Below are positions 25,877 to 33,899 of a stretch of DNA of 64,000 bases, in pieces; the stretch's first letter is position 1, and each line of letters begins with the position of its first letter. A model generated the notes under the pieces. The model made no database searches. It was not told the DNA's origin and saw only the letters and a list, made by a program, of their open reading frames with translations. A program made the translations under genes and the position numbers. This stretch comes from Planobacterium oryzisoli (GTDB lineage: Bacteria; Bacteroidota; Bacteroidia; Flavobacteriales; Weeksellaceae), in NCBI RefSeq assembly GCF_015354315.1, contig NZ_JADKYY010000005.1, forward strand, positions 115,644-179,643, read 5' to 3'.

Positions 25877-27744
25877 TGGAAGGATCCCTTGCACTATATA
25901 TGCTCATTTTTCTAGGAGCGGCTCTGGTTATGGTGCCCCTGGTACGGCGCCTGGGCTTAAGCTCGGTGGTCGGATACATTCTTGGGGGCGTAATCATAGG
26001 TCCTTTCGTACTTAAGCTTGTGGGAAGGGAAACGGACAATATCATGCACGCCACGGAATTTGGCGTGGTCATGCTGCTTTTTATTGTAGGTCTGGAACTC
26101 GAACCGCGTAAGTTCTGGTCCATGCGAAAACGCATTTTAGGACTGGGACTCTCCCAGGTACTGCTCACCGTGGGGCTGCTTCTGGGCATTTTCCTTCTTG
26201 CAGGCTGGAAACTCAATCAGGCGCTGGCCATCAGCCTTTGCCTCTCGCTTTCCTCCACTGCCATTGTACTTCAAATGCTGCAGGAGAAGAATCTTTTTAA
26301 AACAACGGCCGGAGAGGCCTCCTTTGCCACCCTTCTTTTTCAGGACATCGCAGTGATCCCTATCCTTGCGGTCCTTCCCTTAATAGCCCGCTACGAAATA
26401 AAGGAAGACAACGAGATACAGGTCCTTATCCAGCGGCTGCCGGAATGGATGCAGGCAGGTACTGTGATCCTGGGCATCGCCTTTTTGATCCTTTTGGGCA
26501 GATACGTTTTTGTACCCTTCCTACGCTACGTATCCAAATCCGGGATGAGCGAACTGCTTACAGCCTCCTCGCTATTTTTGGTGATTGGAGTCTCAGAACT
26601 TATGGTCGCTATTGGCCTCTCTCCTGCATTGGGCGCCTTTCTAGCCGGGGTGATGCTTGCAAACAGTGAGTTCCGTCACGAACTAGAAGCCCAGATAGAT
26701 CCTTTCAAGGGACTCCTTTTGGCGGTGTTCTTCGTAAGTGTAGGGGCAACCATAAACTTCAGCACCATACTTGCGGATCCCCTCTTTATTTTCACTACCG
26801 TACTTCTGGTAATGGCAGTGAAACTTCTGGTACTCTACGGCGTGGGTAAATTCTTTAAAATTGAGAAAATTCAGAATATCTTCTATGCCTTTGCCCTCTC
26901 CCAGGTGGGAGAATTTGCCTTCGTGCTCTTGAATTATTCTCAGAAGCTTTATCTTATTAGTCCGACCTTAAATTCGCAAATGATGGCCGTTACCGCCATC
27001 ACCATGCTGATTACCCCACTTCTTTTACTCTCCTACGACCGCTACATCGCGCCCAAATTCAATTCCGAGCATATCTCCGAGCCGCTGTTTGACATCATGG
27101 ACAACCCTGTCTCGGAGAAAAAGGTAATTATTGTGGGGTTTGGACACTTTGGAAGTACCGTCGGAAGGCTTCTTAGGGCAAGTAAAGTATCGGCCACGGT
27201 ACTGGACCACGACAGTGAGCGCATTAAACTACTTCGCAGTTACGGTTTTAAAGTATTCTATGGAGACGCGACGCGCATGCCTATATTAAGAGCGGCCGGC
27301 ATTGAAAATGCAGAGATTCTAGTGCTCTGTCTGGACGATACGGAAAGCAACCGGTATATCGCCGACATGGTACGTGAGCATTATCCAAAGCTTAAAATAT
27401 TTGTGCGGGCCAAGAACCGGCTGGATGCCTACCACTACATCAACCAAGGCATTGACAATGTGTACCGGGAAACCCTTGGAACGGCCGTAGATATGGCTAT
27501 CGATGTACTGAGTGAAACGGGGATGCGAAAATATGCCGCCAGACGCCTCGGAAAGCGATTTGCTACCATCGATAAGTCCTCTTTACGAAAAATAGCGCGC
27601 GAGTACGGTCGAGGGGAAGATCTATTCTTCACTACGAGGGAGACCATTCAAAGGGAAGAGGCCCTACTTTCCTACGACAATCTAAACTTCAACACCCACG
27701 ACTGGATGGACCAGGACGAGGACGAAGTGCGCAATGATCCCTAG
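25876..27744 (+). CDS. kefC: CPA2-family K+/H+ antiporter with RCK domain (KefC-like)
   Basis: A 622-residue inner-membrane antiporter of the CPA2 family: about 12-13 transmembrane helices over residues 5-395 (VGYILGGVIIGPFVLKLVG, LFQDIAVIPILAV), then an RCK-N NAD-binding domain (about 412-530) with GFGHFGSTVG and an acidic C-terminal end. KefB/C proteins release K+ and acidify the cytoplasm during electrophile stress, gated by glutathione. The RCK domain and coupled KefF-like gene support this class; the actual ligand in this phylum is uncertain. Its stop codon shares CTAG (27741-27744) with the convergent gene. Confidence 0.88.
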   Translation: MEGSLALYMLIFLGAALVMVPLVRRLGLSSVVGYILGGVIIGPFVLKLVGRETDNIMHATEFGVVMLLFIVGLELEPRKFWSMRKRILGLGLSQVLLTVGLLLGIFLLAGWKLNQALAISLCLSLSSTAIVLQMLQEKNLFKTTAGEASFATLLFQDIAVIPILAVLPLIARYEIKEDNEIQVLIQRLPEWMQAGTVILGIAFLILLGRYVFVPFLRYVSKSGMSELLTASSLFLVIGVSELMVAIGLSPALGAFLAGVMLANSEFRHELEAQIDPFKGLLLAVFFVSVGATINFSTILADPLFIFTTVLLVMAVKLLVLYGVGKFFKIEKIQNIFYAFALSQVGEFAFVLLNYSQKLYLISPTLNSQMMAVTAITMLITPLLLLSYDRYIAPKFNSEHISEPLFDIMDNPVSEKKVIIVGFGHFGSTVGRLLRASKVSATVLDHDSERIKLLRSYGFKVFYGDATRMPILRAAGIENAEILVLCLDDTESNRYIADMVREHYPKLKIFVRAKNRLDAYHYINQGIDNVYRETLGTAVDMAIDVLSETGMRKYAARRLGKRFATIDKSSLRKIAREYGRGEDLFFTTRETIQREEALLSYDNLNFNTHDWMDQDEDEVRNDP

Positions 27745-28544
27745 TGCACGGTGACTCTACCGCTGCTGTTCTCCTCGTGGGTAACTTCCACGGATCCTTT
27801 TCGTAGTATACGTACCTCTCCACTGGAACTGGCAGTAGCATCGGCCTTTCTACTGACACTCACCACCACATCACTGCTGCTGGACGCCTGGATGCTTGCC
27901 TCTTCCACCTGAAGTTTCTCCGCAGAGATCTTTCCCGAGGAGGAGCCCTGAAGCACGGCTTTCTTGCTGCGTCCACTTACCGTAATCTTTCCGGAAGAAG
28001 AGGCCTCTGCCGAGAACACCTGCGCCCATACCTTGCCTTGGTACTCGCCACTGGAACTTGCCACAACCGAGAGTTCATTGGCCTGAATATTTCCCTTGAT
28101 GCGTCCTCCAGAGCCTACTACTACATCCATCTTTTCCTGGACAAATTCATCCATGAGCGTGATTTTTCCTGCTCCACTGCTCTCAATTGCGCTGAGATCT
28201 GTGGCATAGATCCGGGCACGCACTTGGTGTTTCCCCGCAATTAATCGACCGGTCTTAAACCTAAGGGTAATCTTGCCGTTTTCCTTCTCTACAAGCACGT
28301 TCTCTACCTCATCCTTAGGCCCATACAGTACGATTCTTTCCTTTGCGTCCTTAAAGAGTTCCGCCTCGATGGCGCTCGATACCTCAAGTTCCTCTATGGA
28401 GAGTTCTATTTTCTTTTCAAAGGGTTCACTCGACTCCGGTGAGAGCACCTCAGGAAGGGCCTGGGTAATGGACTTTTCGGCCTTGCTCTCATAGCAGCTA
28501 TTCAATAGCAGAAGGCTAAATGCTAATAATGGAAGTTTTTTCAT
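27741..28544 (-). CDS. Head-GIN domain (DUF2807) lipoprotein
   Basis: A 267-residue lipoprotein: the signal peptide ends in the lipobox LLNSC with Cys17 as lipidation site. The mature part has the DUF2807 beta-solenoid-like domain with repeated GGRIKGNIQANELSV, SSSGEYQGKVWAQ, SSSGKITVSG and SSSDVVVSV units, each a parallel-beta turn rich in Ser and Gly. Function unknown; these proteins are abundant in Bacteroidota envelopes. It is monocistronic with an exact TAAATTTG box 21 nt upstream (28573-28566). Confidence 0.85.
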   Translation of the reverse strand: MKKLPLLAFSLLLLNSCYESKAEKSITQALPEVLSPESSEPFEKKIELSIEELEVSSAIEAELFKDAKERIVLYGPKDEVENVLVEKENGKITLRFKTGRLIAGKHQVRARIYATDLSAIESSGAGKITLMDEFVQEKMDVVVGSGGRIKGNIQANELSVVASSSGEYQGKVWAQVFSAEASSSGKITVSGRSKKAVLQGSSSGKISAEKLQVEEASIQASSSSDVVVSVSRKADATASSSGEVRILRKGSVEVTHEENSSGRVTVH

Positions 28545-28565
28545 TGCAAGGTGGTTTTAGTTTTC

Positions 28566-28604
28566 CAAATTTAATAAATTGCTATCTTTATGAATTAATA
28601 GCAA
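28566..28604. promoter_or_regulatory. Divergent control region of the GIN lipoprotein and first M3 peptidase
   Basis: The minus -7 box TAAATTTG (28573-28566) serves the GIN gene. Beside it is an inverted repeat TTGCTAT (28579-28585) / ATAGCAA (28598-28604) with a 12-bp gap, located between the two genes at a position where a regulator could touch both promoters. Confidence 0.4.
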
Positions 28605-28614
28605 CCTTTTTTTT

Positions 28615-30762
28615 ATGAAAAATATAGCCGCATTATTTTTACTAAGCTCTCTGGCCTTAACCACGGCCTGTACAAGCCAAAATACCATGCAGACAAACGA
28701 ACGTAAACCCATTCCTCAGGCGCAGGGCGCCTTAGCATCCAATCCGCTGCTTCAAAGAAGCACCCTTCAGTACCAAGCCCCGGAATTTGACAAGATAAAG
28801 AACGAGCATTTTGCTCCTGCTTTTGATTTCGGTCTTGCCGTACATGAGGCGGAACTCTACAATATTACCAACAACCCCGAGGACCCCACTTTTGAGAACA
28901 CGCTTGTAGCTCTTGAGAAAGCAGGGGAAGTACTTCGCCGTGCACGCACCGCATTTTCTACCCTTACCGGCGCCCATACCAACCCCGAACTTCAGGCGCT
29001 GCGTCAGAAGTATGCGCCGATCTTTTCAAGCCATTCGGATAAGATCTATCTCAATGAGAAACTCTACGAGCGCATCACTAGTATCGATCCAAGCGGACTA
29101 GACAGTGAAAGTAAAAAGCTATTGGAAGTCTACAAACAGGACTTTGAGCTCTCTGGTGCGGCATTAAGCGCAGAGAAAAAGGAAGAACTTAAGAAAATAA
29201 ATTCCGAGCTGGCTTCCCTTTCTACCGAGTTTTCCAGCAAGCTTCTAGGTGCCAGGGAAGAAGGAGGAGTGCTCATTTCTGATGTAAAAGAGCTGGACGG
29301 CCTGAGTGCCGATCAGATTGCTACAGCGGCGGCAGATGCCAAGGCGCAGGGCCATGAGGGAAAATACCTCCTTACCCTTTTAAATACTACCCAACAGCCA
29401 CTGCTTCAAAATTTGCATAACCGTGCCACGCGTGAAAAACTTTTTAAAGCCTCGTGGCAACGCGCCGAAAAAGGCGATAAAAACGATACCCGCCAGACCC
29501 TTGAGCGCCTTGCCTACTTAAGAATGCAAAAGGCACAACTTATGGGCAAAAAATCCTTTGCCGAGTGGAAGCTTCAAGACCAGATGGCGCAGACCCCTGA
29601 GCGGGCCATGGACCTTTTGGCGCAGCTTGCAAAGCCTGCCGTAGAGCGCGCCAAGGAGGAACGCGCAGAGATTCAAGCCCTAATTGACGCACAGAAAGGA
29701 GGATTTGCCCTGGCACCATGGGACTGGAACTATTATTCCGAGCAAGTACGGAAGGCAAAGTACGACTTGGACGAAAACGAGATCAAGCCGTACTTCGAAG
29801 TAATGAATGTACTGGAAAAAGGGGTTTTCTATGCCGCAGAGCAGTTTTACGGAATTACCTTCAAGAAAAGAACGGATCTTCCAGTCTACCATCCTGATGT
29901 GCTCACCTACGAAATCTTTGATAAAGACGGCAAATCTATGGCACTCTACTACGTAGACTTTTTCTCGCGCCCAACCAAGAACGGGGGCGCCTGGATGAGT
30001 GCTATGGTAGGACAGAGCCATTTGCTGGGACAACAGCCGGTCATACTCAACGTATGTAATTATCAGAAACCGCCACAAGGAAAACCTGCACTAATTTCCT
30101 ACGACGATGTAACGACCATGTTTCATGAATTTGGACATACCCTCCACGGGCTTTTCTCCAACCAAAACTATCCAACACTAGCCGGCACCGCCGTGCCAAG
30201 AGACTTTGTGGAACTTCCTTCCCAAATAAACGAATTCTTCGCCCTGGAGCCTTCCGTACTGAAGAACTATGCGCTGCATGCCGAGACGGGGAAACCCATG
30301 CCACAGAGCTTAGTGGACAAAATCAAGAAAGCCCTGAGTTTCAACCAAGGGTATGCTACCACCGAACTGGTCTCGGCCGCCACGATTGATATGAACTGGC
30401 ACTCCGTGGAAAATCAGGCGCAACTTAAACCTACACTGGAGTTTGAGAAAGAGGTACTGTCCAAGTACGGTTTTAACTTAAGTGAAGTACCACCACGCTA
30501 CCATTCCCCTTACTTTGCACACATCTGGGGTGGAGGATACAGTGCTAGCTACTATGCCTATATGTGGGCAGATCTTCTTAATGCATCGGCATGGCAGTAC
30601 ATTACTGAAAACGGTGGAATGACGCGCGAGAATGGAGAGCGCTTTAGAAAATACATCCTTTCCGTAGGTAACTCCGTGGACCTTAACAAGACGTTCCGTG
30701 ATTTCACTGGAAAGGATCCGGAGATTTCCGCACTTCTGAAAAGCAAAGGATTTACAAACTAG
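28615..30762 (+). CDS. M3 family metallopeptidase, lipoprotein form (Dcp-like)
   Basis: A 715-residue dipeptidyl carboxypeptidase/oligopeptidase of family M3. The zinc motif HEFGH is at His504-His508 (MFHEFGHTLHG) with the third-ligand Glu in the ELPSQINEFF segment about 25 residues on. The N-terminus has a lipobox (LTTAC, Cys19), so it is anchored in the envelope, unlike cytosolic E. coli Dcp. The C-terminal Tyr-rich block SPYFAHIWGGGYSASYYAY is the substrate-binding part. A paralogue lies 435 bp downstream. Strong terminator at 30786. Confidence 0.94.
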   Translation: MKNIAALFLLSSLALTTACTSQNTMQTNERKPIPQAQGALASNPLLQRSTLQYQAPEFDKIKNEHFAPAFDFGLAVHEAELYNITNNPEDPTFENTLVALEKAGEVLRRARTAFSTLTGAHTNPELQALRQKYAPIFSSHSDKIYLNEKLYERITSIDPSGLDSESKKLLEVYKQDFELSGAALSAEKKEELKKINSELASLSTEFSSKLLGAREEGGVLISDVKELDGLSADQIATAAADAKAQGHEGKYLLTLLNTTQQPLLQNLHNRATREKLFKASWQRAEKGDKNDTRQTLERLAYLRMQKAQLMGKKSFAEWKLQDQMAQTPERAMDLLAQLAKPAVERAKEERAEIQALIDAQKGGFALAPWDWNYYSEQVRKAKYDLDENEIKPYFEVMNVLEKGVFYAAEQFYGITFKKRTDLPVYHPDVLTYEIFDKDGKSMALYYVDFFSRPTKNGGAWMSAMVGQSHLLGQQPVILNVCNYQKPPQGKPALISYDDVTTMFHEFGHTLHGLFSNQNYPTLAGTAVPRDFVELPSQINEFFALEPSVLKNYALHAETGKPMPQSLVDKIKKALSFNQGYATTELVSAATIDMNWHSVENQAQLKPTLEFEKEVLSKYGFNLSEVPPRYHSPYFAHIWGGGYSASYYAYMWADLLNASAWQYITENGGMTRENGERFRKYILSVGNSVDLNKTFRDFTGKDPEISALLKSKGFTN

Positions 30763-30785
30763 TTCTGAACTAGAGCAGAATTATG

Positions 30786-30829
30786 TAAAAAAACCGGACG
30801 TGAAAAATTTTTCGCGGCCGGTTTTTTAT
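30786..30829 (+). terminator. Intrinsic terminator of the first M3 peptidase gene
   Basis: AACCGG and CCGGTT bracket an inner GAAAA/TTTTC stem; A7 precedes and T6 follows. The following ~150 bp up to 30980 contain nothing I recognise. Confidence 0.75.
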
Positions 30830-30987
30830 TGCCTGCTTAATGTTTGCATCCTTTTTCAACGGCTACTCCACTTGGGATTTTTATTTATACCATACCCATC
30901 AATAGGCAGCTAATGCCTATACTTTTCAAAATAACTCCACTTTGTTACATCATTTGCAGCAAAGTACTTTTTACCCGCGTCTTTGAA

Positions 30988-30995
30988 TATCTTTG
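30988..30995 (+). promoter_or_regulatory. -7 promoter box before the 47-codon ORF
   Basis: Exact TATCTTTG, 15 nt before the ATG at 31011. TTTG at 30953-30956 is too far (31 bp) to be a good -33 element. Confidence 0.5.
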
Positions 30996-31010
30996 TGAAA
31001 AATTGGGAAA

Positions 31011-31154
31011 ATGTTAACAAAACACCGGGAAAGGATCTATAGTACGATTACGGATCTTTTTACGGTGGTTTATTTAAAGGGGAAGGTAACTACTCCCTCC
31101 GGACTTTTTCCGTACGAAAGCAATAACCACGAAAATTGGAATCAGACCGCCTAA
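31011..31154 (+). CDS. Candidate 47-residue small or leader peptide
   Basis: An ORF between the two M3 peptidase genes: starts MLTKHRERIYSTITDLFTVV, continues with a KGKVTTPSGLFPYES segment and ends NWNQTA. It has an exact promoter box 15 nt upstream, and its TAA stop (31152-31154) lies inside the 5' arm of a 10-bp terminator hairpin (31146-31170) that precedes the second M3 gene. It has no signal peptide or membrane segment. It could be a free small protein or an attenuation leader. I know no homologue. Confidence 0.4.
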   Translation: MLTKHRERIYSTITDLFTVVYLKGKVTTPSGLFPYESNNHENWNQTA

Positions 31155-31176
31155 GAAGATCTTGGGCGGTTTTTTA
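31146..31176 (+). terminator. Terminator/attenuator between the small ORF and the second M3 gene
   Basis: ACCGCCTAAG (31146-31155) pairs with CTTGGGCGGT (31161-31170), 10 bp with one G-U, loop AAGAT, then T6. The second M3 ATG is at 31197 and no promoter box lies between, so read-through is presumably regulated. Confidence 0.65.
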
Positions 31177-31196
31177 AGAAAGCAAATCCTCTCTCA

Positions 31197-33302
31197 ATGT
31201 CTAAAAACTTCTTTATAGTTTTAGTATCTCTTCTCTCTTTCCTTTGGACCAGTGCCCAAAGTACGCCTGGATCCCAAGCGTCCAATCCGCTGCTAGAGCC
31301 AAGTAATCTGGACTTCCAGGCTCCAGATTTTTCCAAGATAAGGGACTACCATTATGCCCCGGCCTTTACCCAGGCATTACTGTACCAACAAAATGCGCTA
31401 AAACAAATACTTGAGGACACCTCAAGACCCACCTTTGAAAATACGCTCCAGGCCCTGGAGCGTGCTCAGGAGCCGCTTCGTAGGGTCAAGGGCGTATTTT
31501 TCGTGCTCTCCGCAGTGGATACCGACCCCCACCTGCACAGCCTCCAAAAGGAGTTTATGCCGCAGATGGCAGCCCTAGAAAGCAGCATGTATTCGGATCC
31601 AAGGCTCTACCGCAGAATTAAGAAAATACGCAGCAAAGGACTCTCTGAAGAGGAATTGCGCCTAAAAGAGCATTACCTTCAAACCATGCTCCTGAGTGGA
31701 GCGCGACTCCATCCTTCCAAAAAAGCAGCGCTAAAGGAAACCAATACCCAGCTGGCAGCCCTCTCGGCGCAGTACCAAATACGTCTTTCCCGGGCGAAAA
31801 GAAAAGCCTCAGTACTTATTTCAGACCGTAGCCAGCTCGAGGGTCTTTCCAGTTCCCTTTTGGCGCGCGCCCAGAACGATGCGCGCAACGCCAGCCACCA
31901 AGGGAAATACCTGCTGCTGCTCTCAGAAACCACCCAGCAGCATTACCTAAGCGAGCTGGACAACCGCGCGCTAAGAGAGCGCATATACCACGCCTCACGC
32001 CAGCGCGCAGAGAAGAACGATGAGAACGACACGCGCGAATTAATTACGCAGATAGCACGACTGCGTCTTGAGAAAGCAAAGATCATGGGCTTTAAGACCT
32101 ATGCCGACCTAAGGCTTAAGAATCAGATGGTCTCGAGTTCCTCCCAAGCCCTAAAGATGCTCGAACAGCTCCTGGGACCCTCGGAGCGTAAGGCCGAGAC
32201 CGAGCACAAAACCTTGCAGGAATTTGCGCGCAGAACGCATCCTGAAATCACTCTGGAGCCCTGGGACTACCTCTATTTTTCAGAGCGCCTGAAAAAAGAA
32301 GAAATCGGAATCAACCAACAGGATATTAAGCAGTATTTTGATGTACGCAGCGTACTTCACGACGGAGTCTTTGCCTCGGCACAAAAATACTACGGACTGC
32401 ACTTCAAGGAACGAAAGGACCTCCCGGTCTACCACGGGGACGTCATGGTGTACGAAGTGCAGGACAGGGACCTGAAACCCATTGCCCTGTACTACCTGGA
32501 TATGTACTCACGCGCAGGAAAACCCGACGGGGCCTGGATGAGCAGTATCTACGAGCAGTCCCACCTCACCGGACAAAAGCCCGTCTTATTAAACGTATTT
32601 AATTTTCCCAAACCCCTTCCCCAGCGCCCCACCTTACTGAGTCTGGACGAAACACGAAAACTTTTTCACGAGTTCGGCCATGCACTTAACGGAATCCTTT
32701 CCAGCGTGCAGTACCCTACCCTCTCGGGTACGTCCACGCCCAAGGATTTCGTGGAATTTCCCTCGCAGTTCCATGAGTTTCTGATGTTTGAACCTTCCGT
32801 GCTGCAAGGCTATGCGAGGCACTACCGAACGCTTTCCCCTATGCCAGAGGAAATAAGACGCAAAGTCCTGGCGCTTCAAAATTTCGGCTCCGGGTACCTC
32901 TATACCGAAAAGGTCGCGGCGGCCGCACTGGATTTGCAGTGGCACCGAATCCGCAAACCTTCACAAATCACCTCTGCCCAGGAGTTTGAAGCGGCAGCAT
33001 TGAAAAATCTAGGTCTGGACAAAAGCCCCGTGCCCCTGCGGTATTATTCCCCTTATTTCGCCCACATATGGGGTGAGGGATACAGCGCAGGTTATTACGG
33101 ATACGTCTGGTCGGATATTCTTTCCTATACGGCCTGGGAAGCGGTACAGCGCCGTGGAGGCATGCGGCCTGAGGAAGCCCAGCATTTTCAAAGGACCATA
33201 CTCTCGGTGGGCAATTCCAAGGATCTGTGGAAACAGTTTCGCTCCTTCAGTGGTATGGAGCCCTCCACCGAGCATCTGAAAAGGGCCAAAGACCTTAAGT
33301 AG
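31197..33302 (+). CDS. M3 family metallopeptidase, secreted form (paralogue)
   Basis: A 701-residue paralogue of the preceding M3 enzyme; both begin their mature part with ASNPLL, a QAP(E/D)F(D/S)KI segment and PTFENTL. The zinc site HEFGH is at His491-His495 (LFHEFGHALNG) with Glu in EFPSQFHEF. The signal peptide (1-22, VLVSLLSFLWTSAQS) has no lipobox Cys, so this copy should be soluble in the periplasm or secreted. The pair looks like a tandem duplication with divergence in location. Transcription likely comes through the upstream hairpin. It has all catalytic residues. Confidence 0.93.
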   Translation: MSKNFFIVLVSLLSFLWTSAQSTPGSQASNPLLEPSNLDFQAPDFSKIRDYHYAPAFTQALLYQQNALKQILEDTSRPTFENTLQALERAQEPLRRVKGVFFVLSAVDTDPHLHSLQKEFMPQMAALESSMYSDPRLYRRIKKIRSKGLSEEELRLKEHYLQTMLLSGARLHPSKKAALKETNTQLAALSAQYQIRLSRAKRKASVLISDRSQLEGLSSSLLARAQNDARNASHQGKYLLLLSETTQQHYLSELDNRALRERIYHASRQRAEKNDENDTRELITQIARLRLEKAKIMGFKTYADLRLKNQMVSSSSQALKMLEQLLGPSERKAETEHKTLQEFARRTHPEITLEPWDYLYFSERLKKEEIGINQQDIKQYFDVRSVLHDGVFASAQKYYGLHFKERKDLPVYHGDVMVYEVQDRDLKPIALYYLDMYSRAGKPDGAWMSSIYEQSHLTGQKPVLLNVFNFPKPLPQRPTLLSLDETRKLFHEFGHALNGILSSVQYPTLSGTSTPKDFVEFPSQFHEFLMFEPSVLQGYARHYRTLSPMPEEIRRKVLALQNFGSGYLYTEKVAAAALDLQWHRIRKPSQITSAQEFEAAALKNLGLDKSPVPLRYYSPYFAHIWGEGYSAGYYGYVWSDILSYTAWEAVQRRGGMRPEEAQHFQRTILSVGNSKDLWKQFRSFSGMEPSTEHLKRAKDLK

Positions 33303-33360
33303 TACGCAGCACATAACGGTTAGTACGAAAAAATAAGATTTGTGGGCGTACCTTTAGGGT

Positions 33361-33819
33361 ATGAAACCCTCTGCGTACAACCTCTACCTTCTTGCAAAGA
33401 TTCCCATTGCCTTTTTGGCCGGCGTCCGGGTAAAAAAACTCTCGCCACAGAGCTGCACCACGCGCGTGGCACTAAGTTATCTGAGCCAGAATCCCTTCCA
33501 AAGCATGTTCTGGGCAGTCCAGGGCATGGCCGGGGAATTTTCCACAGGAATCCTTCTGGCAGACCTTATCTCCAGAAGGGATTTGAAAGTATCGATGCTG
33601 GTCAGAGAAAATTCTGCGGTATTTACCAAAAAGGCGCGCGGAAAGATAACCTTCACCTGCTCTGAGGGAGAAGCCATCACCCGGGCACTGGATACCCTGA
33701 CACTGCACCAGGAGCCTCTTATCCTGGAGCTCCATTCCAAAGGAGTCGACGCCTCGGGGGATACCGTATCGGAATTCACCTTTGTCTGGAGTCTCAAGTT
33801 AAAAGCCGCCGTAGTCTAA
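33361..33819 (+). CDS. DUF4442 (hotdog-fold thioesterase-like) protein
   Basis: A 152-residue protein resembling DUF4442, a hotdog-fold family related to acyl-CoA thioesterases. Recognisable parts are SCTTRVALSYLSQNPFQSMFWAVQGMA (long helix with active-site-like region), TGILLADLI and the strand VLRENSAVF-type core. No function is proven. The ATG is 4 nt after a near-consensus -7 box TACCTTTA (33349-33356), suggesting a leaderless transcript separate from the M3 gene. Confidence 0.75.
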   Translation: MKPSAYNLYLLAKIPIAFLAGVRVKKLSPQSCTTRVALSYLSQNPFQSMFWAVQGMAGEFSTGILLADLISRRDLKVSMLVRENSAVFTKKARGKITFTCSEGEAITRALDTLTLHQEPLILELHSKGVDASGDTVSEFTFVWSLKLKAAVV

Positions 33820-33832
33820 CCTTTTATAAAAA

Positions 33833-33870
33833 GCAAAAAAAGAACCCGAAGCCTATAGGGGCATCGGGTC
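33833..33870 (-). terminator. Intrinsic terminator of the S9 peptidase gene
   Basis: ACCCGA (33844-33849) with TCGGGT (33864-33869) and an inner GCC/GGC stem. Reading on minus, TTCTTTTTTT follows. Confidence 0.65.
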
Positions 33871-33899
33871 CTTGGAATATCAATAAGCGCTAATCTGCG

